Assembly (NCBI RefSeq): GCF_000300535.1
Contig: NZ_AMSH01000028.1
Location: forward strand, 1-43,147
Length of the DNA stretch: 43,147 nt
DNA from: Bacillus xiamenensis
GTDB taxonomy: Bacteria; Bacillota; Bacilli; Bacillales; Bacillaceae
Reading direction: 5' to 3'
In this document: piece after piece, positions 17,886-25,473 of the stretch
Numbering within the stretch: position 1 is the first letter of the stretch
Layout: each line of letters begins with the position of its first letter
The notes under the pieces: model-generated
Told to the model about the DNA's origin: nothing
What the model saw: only the letters and a program-made list of their open reading frames with translations
Database searches by the model: none
Position numbers and translations under genes: made by a program

Positions 17886-19958
17886 TTACTGCATGCTATC
17901 TTTTGCAAGCTGGTATTTATCCATTTTATAGTAAAGGTTTCGAATACTGATCCCTAATGTTTTCGCTGTTTTCGTACGATTGAATTGATGTTTTTCAAGG
18001 GTTTGTTTGATCAACTGCGCTTCAAATGCTTCAACAGCATCTGAAAGCGCCTCCCCTTCAAATTGACTTACAGCAAGCTCCTGCTGCTCTTTTTCTTCAC
18101 GCGCTTCTGACTCCATAAAGGCAATATGCCTTTCTTCGATCCATTCTTCTTGCGGATTTAAAAAGATCATGGCTCGTCCAAGCACATTTTCAAGCTCTCT
18201 TACGTTACCTGGCCAACTATAAGAGCGAAGTCTATTGAGAGCCTGTTCTGTTAATCCGTTGACATTCCGTCCATAGTCTAAATTGATCTTCTGAATGAGT
18301 CGCTTGCTTAATGAGTCAATATCTTCAAGTCGCTGCCTGAGCGGCGGGATAGATATCGGGTATCTGTTCATTCGATAATATAAATCCTCTCTGAACTTCC
18401 CCTCTGCCATCGCTTTTTCGATATTGACATTTGTTGCCGTAATCACACGGACATCTACAGGTATCGCTTTTGTTCCGCCCACTCTCACAATTTCTTTCTC
18501 CTGCATGACGCGCAGTAATTTCGCTTGTGTACTTGGGCTCATTTCACCAATTTCATCTAAAAAGATGCTACCGTGATTCGCTTCTTCAAACAGCCCCTTT
18601 TTCCCGCCGCGCCTTGCACCAGAGAAAGCTCCCTCCTCGTAGCCAAAAAGCTCTGACTCTAAAAGGGTCTCTGATAATGCCGCACAATTGACACGAACAA
18701 AGCGGTTATATTTACGGTCACTTTCATTGTGGATGGCGTGCGCAAACAATTCTTTCCCAGTACCTGACTCTCCGCGCAGCAAAATGGTTGCCGGCGTTTT
18801 TGCGCCTAGCTTTGCCTGCTCAAGTGCAACAAGCATTTGTTCACTTTCCCCAACAATGTCTTCAAACGTATATTTGGCCTCAAGTGTACGGATGAGCTGT
18901 CTCGCTTTATTCAATTCATTCGTCAGTGATTGAATTTCTGATACGTCGTGAATGACACCGACACTACCCTTTAGAATGCCGTCAACAATCACAGGCGCTA
19001 CGTTGACGATCACATCTTTTTTGTTTGGTCCAACCTTCATTCTGACGCCGCGAACCGGTCTTCTTGTTTCGAGTACCTTCAAGTGCATGCTTTCCCCTTC
19101 AGAGATATCTGCACCTGCTGGTTTACCAACCACTTCTTTGTCTGTTAAACCGGTCATTTTCGTATAAGCACGGTTAATCAAAATACCTTTTCCTTGCTCA
19201 TCCACAACCGATATGGCTTCATCTGATGATTGAATGATGGCCTCAAGCATCGTTCGTACTTCTTTGAGGTTCGTCACTTCCTCCGCAAGCTCAACCGCAT
19301 CTGTAATATCTTTAAAGATGGATAAAGCGCCAAGCATTTTCCCTGCGTCATCAATAATCGGAAGACGCGTGGTGACAATTTGAATTTGCTGATTTAAAAA
19401 TTGTTTTTGATGAAATTCCGGCTCTCTGGATCTTAAAATATCGGGAAGTTTTGTGTTTGGAATGACTTCTCGAATGTGGCGGCCGATCGCATCCTTTTGT
19501 GAGCACCCTACCATTTTGGCAGCCGATCGATTAAATAGGACCACTTCTTCATCCATATTAATAAAAATCATGCCGTCATTCGTTGCATTAAAAATGCGGT
19601 CATGTTTATAGGTTTGTTCTTTGAGTATTTGAATAAGCTGTTGTTTCTCAGCCATTAATTCTGAAATGACGTATGCCATCGAACTTGGCACAATCACAGC
19701 ATGCTCTGGTTTTTCTTCAATCAATTCCTTTAGCACAGCAGAACTGCCTGTTGTTTCAATGATGATATCAATGTCATCTTTTATGTATTCTTTCCAATCT
19801 GTTGTCGTGTCAATTCCATTCTTTTTCGCTTCTACCATCCCCGGTGCCTCGAGATCAAGGTCGGCGATCGCAATGATTTGAATCATATTTGTTTTCAGCA
19901 ATGTTTCAAGCAGTGCTGATCCACCCTGTCCCGCACCGACAATCAAGACTCTCTGCAT
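17886..19958 (-). CDS. bkdR: Sigma-54-dependent activator BkdR
   Basis: The 690-residue regulator has four parts. Residues 1-115 form a Rossmann-like domain with the dinucleotide motif [14 protein letters not shown]. Two PAS domains follow (about 120-235 and 240-350). The AAA+ domain (about 365-600) has Walker A GESGTGKE, the sigma-54 contact loop as GAFSGA, Walker [10 protein letters not shown] and an arginine finger region. A Fis-type helix-turn-helix lies at 645-685 ([19 protein letters not shown]). It activates ptb-bkdB transcription with SigL. The family GAFTGA loop has Ser for Thr. A weak GGGGT site precedes ATG 19958. It is transcribed toward the operon from a sigma-A-like promoter. 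Confidence 0.95.
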   Translation of the reverse strand: MQRVLIVGAGQGGSALLETLLKTNMIQIIAIADLDLEAPGMVEAKKNGIDTTTDWKEYIKDDIDIIIETTGSSAVLKELIEEKPEHAVIVPSSMAYVISELMAEKQQLIQILKEQTYKHDRIFNATNDGMIFINMDEEVVLFNRSAAKMVGCSQKDAIGRHIREVIPNTKLPDILRSREPEFHQKQFLNQQIQIVTTRLPIIDDAGKMLGALSIFKDITDAVELAEEVTNLKEVRTMLEAIIQSSDEAISVVDEQGKGILINRAYTKMTGLTDKEVVGKPAGADISEGESMHLKVLETRRPVRGVRMKVGPNKKDVIVNVAPVIVDGILKGSVGVIHDVSEIQSLTNELNKARQLIRTLEAKYTFEDIVGESEQMLVALEQAKLGAKTPATILLRGESGTGKELFAHAIHNESDRKYNRFVRVNCAALSETLLESELFGYEEGAFSGARRGGKKGLFEEANHGSIFLDEIGEMSPSTQAKLLRVMQEKEIVRVGGTKAIPVDVRVITATNVNIEKAMAEGKFREDLYYRMNRYPISIPPLRQRLEDIDSLSKRLIQKINLDYGRNVNGLTEQALNRLRSYSWPGNVRELENVLGRAMIFLNPQEEWIEERHIAFMESEAREEKEQQELAVSQFEGEALSDAVEAFEAQLIKQTLEKHQFNRTKTAKTLGISIRNLYYKMDKYQLAKDSMQ

Positions 19959-20004
19959 CCCGTTACCCCTTTATATGAAAAATTTTGCACACCATATTTT
20001 TCCG

Positions 20005-20020
20005 TTGCAAAAAATTGCAC
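20005..20020. promoter_or_regulatory. Predicted BkdR site downstream of the bkdR promoter
   Basis: TTGCAAAAAATTGCAC is the reverse complement of the bkd-operon site with one extra matching base. It lies between the bkdR -10 (20028-20033) and its start codon, a position suited to autorepression. A degenerate second copy (GTGCAAAATTTTTC on the minus strand) follows at 19977-19990. Confidence 0.65.
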
Positions 20021-20027
20021 AACTCTT

Positions 20028-20055
20028 ATATTACCACGTTTTCCTTTCTTGACAA
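20028..20055 (-). promoter_or_regulatory. Predicted sigma-A promoter of bkdR
   Basis: Minus-strand -35 TTGTCA (20050-20055), 16 bp, -10 TAATAT (20028-20033). The -35 overlaps the -35 of the divergent yqzF promoter almost completely. Confidence 0.55.
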
Positions 20056-20077
20056 AATATTTTTTGAATTAGACAAT
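20049..20077 (+). promoter_or_regulatory. Predicted sigma-A promoter of yqzF
   Basis: TTGACA (20049-20054), 17 bp, GACAAT (20072-20077). Transcription would start near 20084, ahead of the AAGGGG ribosome site of yqzF. Confidence 0.6.
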
Positions 20078-20107
20078 GGAAGTAAATGACGTTTAAGGGG
20101 ACATTTG

Positions 20108-20344
20108 ATGGGGAGAATCCTAGCATTAGTGATTATATTAATACCTGGCGCCTTTGCAGCACTTGGAATTAAGCTGCTGCGCGACACTATTTTCGGCATC
20201 ATCATTGCACCATTTCCATATTTATGGCTGCAAGGAATTGCAGGGTTGTTTTTTTTAGGGGCAGGTCTTTATGTTGTCGCTGGATTTATTTTATATAGAG
20301 ACCGCAAACGAAATAAAGTAACCACTCGTTTTAAACAAAGATGA
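20108..20344 (+). CDS. yqzF: DUF2627 membrane protein YqzF
   Basis: The 78-residue protein has two transmembrane helices (about 5-25 and 41-63) and a basic cytosolic tail YRDRKRNKVTTRFKQR. The central WLQG segment and total length match B. subtilis YqzF, also between bkdR and yqiK. Function is unknown. TTG at 20105 is in frame, but ATG at 20108 has the better 7-nt spacing from AAGGGG. It is divergent from bkdR and convergent with yqiK. Confidence 0.88.
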   Translation: MGRILALVIILIPGAFAALGIKLLRDTIFGIIIAPFPYLWLQGIAGLFFLGAGLYVVAGFILYRDRKRNKVTTRFKQR

Positions 20345-20356
20345 GCATTAAAAGAG

Positions 20357-20382
20357 CCCTGCTATTGATTAGCAGGGTTTTT
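20357..20382. terminator. Bidirectional terminator between yqzF and yqiK
   Basis: Stem CCCTGCTA (20357-20364) and TAGCAGGG (20370-20377), T-runs on the plus side and TCTTTTAA on the minus side. The last codons of yqiK (GAA AAA CCC TGC TAA) form the 5' arm on the minus strand. Confidence 0.85.
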
Positions 20383-21121
20383 CGTCATTTCTTCTCTTAT
20401 GTATGCTCACCGCTCGGTCAGGAAAATCAGTGAAAATGCCATCGACACCTAATGAGAACATGTTTCGTATTTGCTTTTCACTATTTACAGTAAACGGTCT
20501 GATCACTTGATGGGTGGCATGGAGCGCCGATACGACCTCTTTTGTCACCCCAGCGCCCTTGATATTCGGATGGTACCCTTTTGCCGGTATTGTTTTTAAA
20601 TACATCTCCGGCTGATGAATGACATCCATCGTGAGGACAGCCAGTTCAATGTGCGGCATCAGCTTGTGAAAAAGAGCTAAGCTACCATGATGAAATGATG
20701 AGACCAGCACCCGGTCCTCAATCTGAAAGTGCTCAATTTGCTCTTTTACCTTTTCTTCGATCCCTGGATAGCGATAAATGGAGTTTTTCAGTTCAATATT
20801 GATCATAAAAGATGATCGCTGCGTGACTAGCTCTAACACTTCCTCTAAAAGGGGGATCTGCACCGCACCTGTTTCTTCATAAAAAGAATGACTCGCGTCC
20901 CCTCTTTTTAACTCCTCATATGTATAGTCTTTCACTAAGCCTTTCATATTCGTTGTTCGGTTTAGCTTCTCATCGTGAATGACCGCCAGTCTGCCGTCTT
21001 TGGTCAGCTGAACATCAAGCTCAATCCCGTCAGCTCCAGAATGGAGTGCATGTTCAAAGGCGATCATGGTGTTTTCAGGATACATTCCTTTAAAGCCTCT
21101 GTGTGCAAAAATTTTCGTCAT
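20369..21121 (-). CDS. yqiK: Glycerophosphodiester phosphodiesterase YqiK
   Basis: The 250-residue GDPD-family TIM barrel has the catalytic HRG in IFAHRGFKGMYPENT, the metal ligands in GIELDVQLTKDG and the second histidine in VIHDEKLNRTT. It hydrolyses glycerophosphodiesters to glycerol-3-phosphate and an alcohol. There is no signal peptide, so it is cytosolic, unlike GlpQ. AGAGGTGG precedes ATG 21121. Its last residues are encoded by the terminator arm. Confidence 0.93.
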   Translation of the reverse strand: MTKIFAHRGFKGMYPENTMIAFEHALHSGADGIELDVQLTKDGRLAVIHDEKLNRTTNMKGLVKDYTYEELKRGDASHSFYEETGAVQIPLLEEVLELVTQRSSFMINIELKNSIYRYPGIEEKVKEQIEHFQIEDRVLVSSFHHGSLALFHKLMPHIELAVLTMDVIHQPEMYLKTIPAKGYHPNIKGAGVTKEVVSALHATHQVIRPFTVNSEKQIRNMFSLGVDGIFTDFPDRAVSIHKRRNDEKPC

Positions 21122-21197
21122 ATGCCACCTCTAAATATGATGATTACCTTCATTATGACGTGTCTATTTCCGTTTTTCCAGTCTGAGCACATAAAAA

Positions 21198-21225
21198 AAC
21201 CTCTTCTGATAAGAGAGAAGAGGTT
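21198..21225 (-). terminator. Terminator of rap-phr
   Basis: Perfect 10-bp stem AACCTCTTCT (21198-21207) and AGAAGAGGTT (21216-21225) followed by TTTTTT on the minus strand, 16 bp after the phr stop codon. Confidence 0.88.
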
Positions 21226-21240
21226 AACAGGTCAATTCGA

Positions 21241-21351
21241 TCACGTAATCGCTCTGATGGCTTGCTCTGTCGTCTCTGCGTCAAGAGCAAAAAGGGAAGA
21301 AACAACTGCGAATGCTGTAACGATTGTTACACCTAACAACAACTTTTTCAT
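21241..21351 (-). CDS. phr: Phr signalling-peptide precursor (36 aa)
   Basis: The 36-codon gene overlaps the rap stop codon by four bases (ATGA), with GTGGAGGTT as ribosome site. The precursor starts MKKLLLGVTIV, a Sec signal peptide with a hydrophobic core to about residue 22, followed by a short acidic segment and the end EQAIRAIT. Phr precursors are exported and trimmed to the C-terminal five or six residues, then re-imported by the oligopeptide permease to inhibit the cognate Rap. The expected signal is IRAIT or AIRAIT. IRAIT fits the x-R-x-x-T form of PhrA, PhrC and PhrE peptides. A sigma-H-like promoter lies inside the end of rap. Confidence 0.88.
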   Translation of the reverse strand: MKKLLLGVTIVTAFAVVSSLFALDAETTEQAIRAIT

Positions 21352-22448
21352 AAGATAACCTCCACTTTCTTTTGAAGTATTTGTGCATCGAATTTCTTTT
21401 CAAGAAAACGAATGGCATTTTGATAATCGTTTCGTTCCTTGAAGTATTTCGATATTTGTTCAGACAAATCCTCAAGCTCCACATATAATCTATTTTTTTC
21501 TATGTAGTCTAGTTTTTCAGAGAATACGTCTGCTGCTCCACTATTTTCGCACATCAAATCTAAAATTTCAAATTTTACTATATATTCATTATTTTGGATA
21601 TCGCAACTGTACTGAATACCCTCTTTAATATATTCTTTCGCCTCAGGATCATCTAGATGAACTAGGGCATTCGCCAAAACATATAAAGATTGGATGTAAT
21701 AATGGCGATTGTCACGGTGAATTTGAATGCTCATCCCTTTTTTGGCGTACTGCGCACTTTTTTCATAATCGGGTTTTGCATAATAAAGAACCGCTAAATT
21801 GTGATAGCACTTTCCAATCAGCACTTCATTGTTAATGCGCTTACTTTTCTCAAGTGCCTCTTGATACTTTTCTTCTGCTTCATCAAATTGAAATAAATCA
21901 ATACAATTGCTTGCATGTAAAATTAAGCTATCAATCGCCTGCGATGTGTACTCCTCATGCGCTTTGAACGTATCAATGGCTTTTTTTATATGATTAATGG
22001 AAATGAAATTCTGCTTAAGTTCATAATAGATCGAAGCGACTTTATGGTGAAAAGTTCCTACTTCCAGATCTTCATTCACCCGTTTTAGGCGCTGCTCTGC
22101 AATTTTGTAAAAGCTAATCGCTTCATCATACTTTTTCACATACGCGGCATACTGTCCTTTGTAAAAGTAAAAATAAAAATTAATAATGTCATCTGCTTTT
22201 TCATCCAGCGTTCCGACACTTTTTATAATATGATTGGCTTTTTCAATATTTCCAAGTAACATTTCATGTCTGCCGTCGACAAGCTGATAATAAAGGAGAA
22301 CTTCGCGATCTTCATCTGTGTTTTTTAGCAAATTCTGAATTTTCTCTTTATAGACAACAGATTTCTCCAGATCATTTTGAGAAATGACCCTCGTCCACTT
22401 GCTAATTTCGTTCGCAACCTCAGCAGAGTGGATTTTCAGCTTTCCCAT
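21348..22448 (-). CDS. rap: Rap family TPR regulator (response regulator aspartate phosphatase family)
   Basis: The 366-residue product has the Rap architecture: an N-terminal three-helix bundle (about 1-70) with the family stretch VLLYYQLVDGRHEML, then about seven TPR-like helix pairs to residue 350. Rap proteins dephosphorylate Spo0F or block ComA/DegU, and are switched off by their Phr peptide. In the alignment I recall, Spo0F phosphatases have a catalytic Gln at position 47 (MEEDQD in RapA). The equivalent here is Arg48 in DEDRE, so Spo0F phosphatase activity is doubtful. It lies directly after spo0A in place of the yqiG-yqiI genes of B. subtilis. GGGTGAGG precedes ATG 22448. Confidence 0.92.
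   Translation of the reverse strand: MGKLKIHSAEVANEISKWTRVISQNDLEKSVVYKEKIQNLLKNTDEDREVLLYYQLVDGRHEMLLGNIEKANHIIKSVGTLDEKADDIINFYFYFYKGQYAAYVKKYDEAISFYKIAEQRLKRVNEDLEVGTFHHKVASIYYELKQNFISINHIKKAIDTFKAHEEYTSQAIDSLILHASNCIDLFQFDEAEEKYQEALEKSKRINNEVLIGKCYHNLAVLYYAKPDYEKSAQYAKKGMSIQIHRDNRHYYIQSLYVLANALVHLDDPEAKEYIKEGIQYSCDIQNNEYIVKFEILDLMCENSGAADVFSEKLDYIEKNRLYVELEDLSEQISKYFKERNDYQNAIRFLEKKFDAQILQKKVEVIL
21445..21474 (-). promoter_or_regulatory. Predicted sigma-H promoter of phr inside rap
   Basis: On the minus strand TGAGGATTT (21466-21474), 12 bp, ATCGAAATA (21445-21453). Each box differs from the sigma-H consensus (RNAGGAWWW / RNNGAATWW) at one position. Most B. subtilis phr genes have a sigma-H promoter in the same place. 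Confidence 0.6.
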
Positions 22449-22860
22449 AACCTCACCCTCTTCTTTTCATTATTATAGCATAGTAAAAGAATGTGAAAAT
22501 TATTAAATTCGACAATGGGAATATTCAGTTCAAAAGGCACAATCTCTAAGAAGCCAGTGACTTTAAAACGCCAATCAATCAGGTCAATAGAAATAGAACT
22601 TTCGATCTTATTTGTTTTATTTACCAATTGCATAAGACCTTTTGCTCTCATCCTTTTTCTTACGAATAAGCGTTTTCTTCTTCTATTTTGGTGTTAAGCC
22701 AATTGATTGGCGTAGCTGATTACCACTACTTTATGTCATATTGATTTCTTTCATGCTTTATTTTTCATTTTATTCTGAAAATAAAGCTGCCCGTTTGTCC
22801 AATTTAAACATAAGATGATTTTATCAATTTAACCATTTTTTGACAATGTTTTTTAAAAAT
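22449..22860. other. Gene-free stretch between rap and the spo0A terminator
   Basis: About 410 bp with AT-rich sequence. It holds the predicted rap promoter at 22472-22499 and no convincing coding frame. The two frames of 60-71 codons (22515-22697 plus, 22436-22651 minus) lack ribosome sites and family features. An 11-bp inverted repeat, CGCCAATCAAT (22569-22579) and ATTGATTGGCG (22702-22712), spans part of it, and the right arm sits in the near-palindrome GCCAATTGATTGGC. I see no ComA box. It may be the remains of DNA brought in with rap-phr. Confidence 0.5.
22472..22499 (-). promoter_or_regulatory. Predicted sigma-A promoter of rap (extended -10)
   Basis: Minus strand: TTTTCA (22494-22499), 16 bp, TATAAT (22472-22477) preceded by TGC, an extended -10. 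It is about 25 bp upstream of the rap start codon, so the leader would be short. Confidence 0.6.
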
Positions 22861-22891
22861 AAAAAAACGCCTCAATGAAGAAACGTTTTTT
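22861..22891 (-). terminator. Terminator of spo0A
   Basis: Core stem AAAACG (22864-22869) and CGTTTT (22884-22889), extended inward by G-U and A-U pairs, with seven T residues on the minus strand after the stem. Confidence 0.75.
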
Positions 22892-22904
22892 CATGTTCAT
22901 ATAT

Positions 22905-23708
22905 TTAGCTAGCTCTATGCTCTAAACGCAGACGATCAGCCACCATAGCAATAAATTCTGAATTGGTCGGTTTGGCTTTTGACATACTGACTGTGTAACC
23001 AAAGAGTGAGGAAATGGAATCAATGTTCCCTCTGCTCCAAGCAACTTCAATGGCATGACGAATGGCTCGTTCTACTCTGCTGGCTGTCGTGTTAAATTTC
23101 TTCGCAATGTCTGGATACAATACTTTTGTGATACTGCCGAGAAGTTCAATGTCATTGTACACCATCGAAATGGCTTCTCTTAAGTATAAATATCCTTTAA
23201 TATGAGCTGGCACGCCAATTTCATGAATAATCGTCGTAATGCTCGCATCTAAGTTTTTACGTTTAGGTTCAGGTTTGTTACGAAGGACACTGTTTTGGAT
23301 AGAAGAAGATCGATGGGTGATTTGTGTGCCGTTTCCACTGACTTGACGAATATGACCTACTAAGTTTTCCATATCAAATGGCTTTAAAATGAAATAGGAT
23401 GCGCCTAAATCGACTGCTTTTTTCGTTACATCTTCTTGCCCAAACGCCGTTAGCATAATCACACTTGGCTGCTTGGTCATATCAGTGTTTTCACGAAGTC
23501 GTTCCAGTACAGCAAGACCGTCTAAATGAGGCATGATAATATCTAAGAGAAGAACGTCCGGCTCTTTATCTTTAAATAATGTCAGACACTCCTGACCATT
23601 ATATGCCACGCCAAGTACTTCCATATCTTCCTGTCCCTCAATATACTCTGTCAAAAGGCCAACAAGTTCTCGATTGTCATCAGCTACACACACTTTAATT
23701 TTCTCCAC
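22905..23708 (-). CDS. spo0A: Sporulation master regulator Spo0A
   Basis: The 267-residue response regulator is nearly identical to B. subtilis Spo0A. The receiver domain (1-125) has the acidic pocket CVADDN (D10, D11), phospho-acceptor D56 in LLLDIIMP and the switch lysine in ILKPFDM. The linker (125-150) is the variable part. The C-terminal effector domain contains [21 protein letters not shown] and the DNA-recognition helix region [20 protein letters not shown]. It is the phosphorelay output that controls sporulation, biofilm and stationary-phase genes. The start is GTG at 23708 with GGGGAGGAAAG. Two 0A boxes lie upstream. Confidence 0.98.
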   Translation of the reverse strand: MEKIKVCVADDNRELVGLLTEYIEGQEDMEVLGVAYNGQECLTLFKDKEPDVLLLDIIMPHLDGLAVLERLRENTDMTKQPSVIMLTAFGQEDVTKKAVDLGASYFILKPFDMENLVGHIRQVSGNGTQITHRSSSIQNSVLRNKPEPKRKNLDASITTIIHEIGVPAHIKGYLYLREAISMVYNDIELLGSITKVLYPDIAKKFNTTASRVERAIRHAIEVAWSRGNIDSISSLFGYTVSMSKAKPTNSEFIAMVADRLRLEHRAS

Positions 23709-23768
23709 GTTCTTTCCTCCCCAATGTCGATTCCTTTAGTCTTTTGCATTTCTCTTCTGAGTGTTCAA

Positions 23769-23797
23769 TTCGACAAAACCATGCTATCCCCTTTAAA
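23769..23797 (-). promoter_or_regulatory. Predicted sigma-H promoter (Ps) of spo0A with overlapping 0A box
   Basis: On the minus strand the -35-like AAAGGGGAT is followed by 11 bp and the -10 GTCGAATTG. The -10 contains TGTCGAA (complement at 23769-23775), a perfect 0A box. This agrees with the switch promoter of B. subtilis, where Spo0A acts on its own gene. The -35 has two mismatches. Confidence 0.6.
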
Positions 23798-23899
23798 AAA
23801 CTTTCATTTTCCGAATAATAGAGCATTATCTAGCTTTTTCTACGTTTTTCTTAATGAATCGACGATTATCGCAATTTGACAACATGCTGTTTTCCATTT

Positions 23900-23906
23900 T
23901 GTCGAA
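23900..23906 (+). promoter_or_regulatory. Upstream 0A box of spo0A
   Basis: TGTCGAA on the plus strand, within TTTTGTCGAAAAA, about 190 bp before the spo0A start. It is a perfect Spo0A binding heptamer and probably contributes to autoregulation. Confidence 0.6.
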
Positions 23907-23960
23907 AAATCTCTTTTTCCTTATTTTATAACATGCGGAAAGAGAAAGAAAGGGGAGAAA

Positions 23961-23989
23961 AAAACTGCCGAAAAATTCACGGCAGTTTT
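23961..23989. terminator. Terminator of spoIVB
   Basis: Perfect 10-bp stem AAAACTGCCG (23961-23970) and CGGCAGTTTT (23980-23989) with T-runs on both sides; it ends 3 bp before the spoIVB stop codon region on the minus strand. Confidence 0.85.
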
Positions 23990-23992
23990 TGA

Positions 23993-25270
23993 TCAGCTTG
24001 CTTTTTTGTTTTTCTGATATAGGTCAATTCCTGCTTCTGACAGCATCCACTCGATGTGTACGCCATACCCGCTTGTCGGGTCATTGACGAAGACGTGAGT
24101 GACCGCTCCAATGACTTTGCCATTTTGAATAATAGGGCTTCCGCTCATTCCTTGAACAATGCCGCCCGTTTTGCTTAATAAACGTTCATCCGTTACTTTC
24201 AGCACCATTCCTTTTGTTGCCGGAAATTTTTGTGGTGTTGTGCTGACGATTTTAATATCAAACTTCTCCACTTTATCATGGTCCACAACGGTTAGTATTT
24301 CTGCTGGTCCTTCTTTTACTTCATTCGATAAAGCGACTGGGAGTGGTTGATCTGCTACATGATTTTCGAGCTTTTCGGTTAACGTACCAAATATACCGAA
24401 AGGACTGTTGCGAGAAATATCACCTATTGTTTTTCGCTCGGAAGAAAATCTGGCCAATTTTTCTCCAGGATTGCCTCCTGTGCCTTTTTCAATGGATGTT
24501 ACGGTTGATCTGACAATTTCACCATTGTCGACGACGATTGGTTTTTTTGTATCCATATCAGAAATCACATGCCCTAGGGCACCATATTTTTTAGAAGATG
24601 GTTCATAGAAGGTCATGGTTCCAATTCCTGCTGCGGAATCACGAATGTAAAGACCGATTCGATAGGTGCCTTCACTTGCATCTTTCGCGGGTATTAATGT
24701 TGTTTGAAAGGTTTTATGATCTCTTTTGATGAGTAAATGAAGGGTTTCTCCCGTTTTCCCGGCTTTCTGGATAAATGGGGTAAGATCATTCATTTTCTCC
24801 ATCTTTTGACCATTGATTTCAATGATCATATCCCCTGATTGAATGCCTGCGGCTTCACCTGGTGATTTTTTGCCGTCTGCTGTTGTGATTTGATGAAAAC
24901 CGACAACGAGAACTCCGACAGAGTGGAGCTTGACACCAATGGATTGTCCTCCAGGAATGACTTTTAATTCAGGGAGAACGTCAACTTTTGTTTTCTTAAT
25001 AGGAAATCCTTTAAAATCATAAACAATTTCGGCTTTTCCCGCCTTTTGTCCTGTTACTTCAAATTGATTCTGTTTGTCTGAAAGACTAAAGGCTGGTGAA
25101 GAAGCATTGGCTGATGCTTCAATTGATGTTTCAATCGAATGCTTCTCGTTTTCAAATACTGCGACATTTGTTGGAATGCTGATATAGTCCTTCACTATGC
25201 TCATAAACCCTGTACTTATTAAAGAAACAAGGAGAATAACACCAATGGCTTTTCTCATCTTTTCGGGCAT
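23993..25270 (-). CDS. spoIVB: SpoIVB serine peptidase (forespore signal for sigma-K)
   Basis: The 425-residue S55 peptidase has an N-terminal membrane anchor (about 8-25), a PDZ domain (about 105-185; [20 protein letters not shown]) and the peptidase domain. The catalytic histidine is in [10 protein letters not shown] (H234) and the serine is S378 in GMSGSP, the same number as in B. subtilis. Secreted from the forespore, it cleaves SpoIVFA to release SpoIVFB and so activates sigma-K in the mother cell. ATG 25270 is preceded by GAGGAGAG. I could not assign its sigma-F/G promoter with confidence. Confidence 0.97.
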   Translation of the reverse strand: MPEKMRKAIGVILLVSLISTGFMSIVKDYISIPTNVAVFENEKHSIETSIEASANASSPAFSLSDKQNQFEVTGQKAGKAEIVYDFKGFPIKKTKVDVLPELKVIPGGQSIGVKLHSVGVLVVGFHQITTADGKKSPGEAAGIQSGDMIIEINGQKMEKMNDLTPFIQKAGKTGETLHLLIKRDHKTFQTTLIPAKDASEGTYRIGLYIRDSAAGIGTMTFYEPSSKKYGALGHVISDMDTKKPIVVDNGEIVRSTVTSIEKGTGGNPGEKLARFSSERKTIGDISRNSPFGIFGTLTEKLENHVADQPLPVALSNEVKEGPAEILTVVDHDKVEKFDIKIVSTTPQKFPATKGMVLKVTDERLLSKTGGIVQGMSGSPIIQNGKVIGAVTHVFVNDPTSGYGVHIEWMLSEAGIDLYQKNKKAS

Positions 25271-25445
25271 TCATTTTTCACTCTCCTCGCTCCTTACCCA
25301 CACCAGAACATAAATGTTTTGGCTACACCTTTACTTTTGCCTTCTTAGCGAGGATTTATAACCGGCAGCTGTAGAAAATGATTGGATAAATTGATAAAAG
25401 AAAAAGACGATTCCATGCGTATATACAGTGAATTTCAGACAACAT

Positions 25446-25473
25446 AAAAAAGGCAGCTGATTTTTCAGCTACC
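25446..25473 (-). terminator. Terminator of recN overlapping its stop codon
   Basis: Stem GGCAGCTGA (25452-25460) with TCAGCTACC (25465-25473); one G-U in the minus-strand RNA, then TTTTTTATG. The recN stop codon (TAG, 25469-25471) is part of the 5' arm. Confidence 0.85.

Noticed and set aside
22449..22720. ComA box upstream of rap
   Set aside because: No TTGCGG-4-CCGCAA-like sequence was found on either strand.
23820..23890. Vegetative sigma-A promoter of spo0A
   Set aside because: Several partial -35/-10 pairs exist (for example TTGTCA with ATTCAT) but none is good enough to choose.
25271..25440. Sigma-F/sigma-G promoter of spoIVB
   Set aside because: Candidate boxes around GTATA and CATTTAT do not have a convincing partner at the right spacing.
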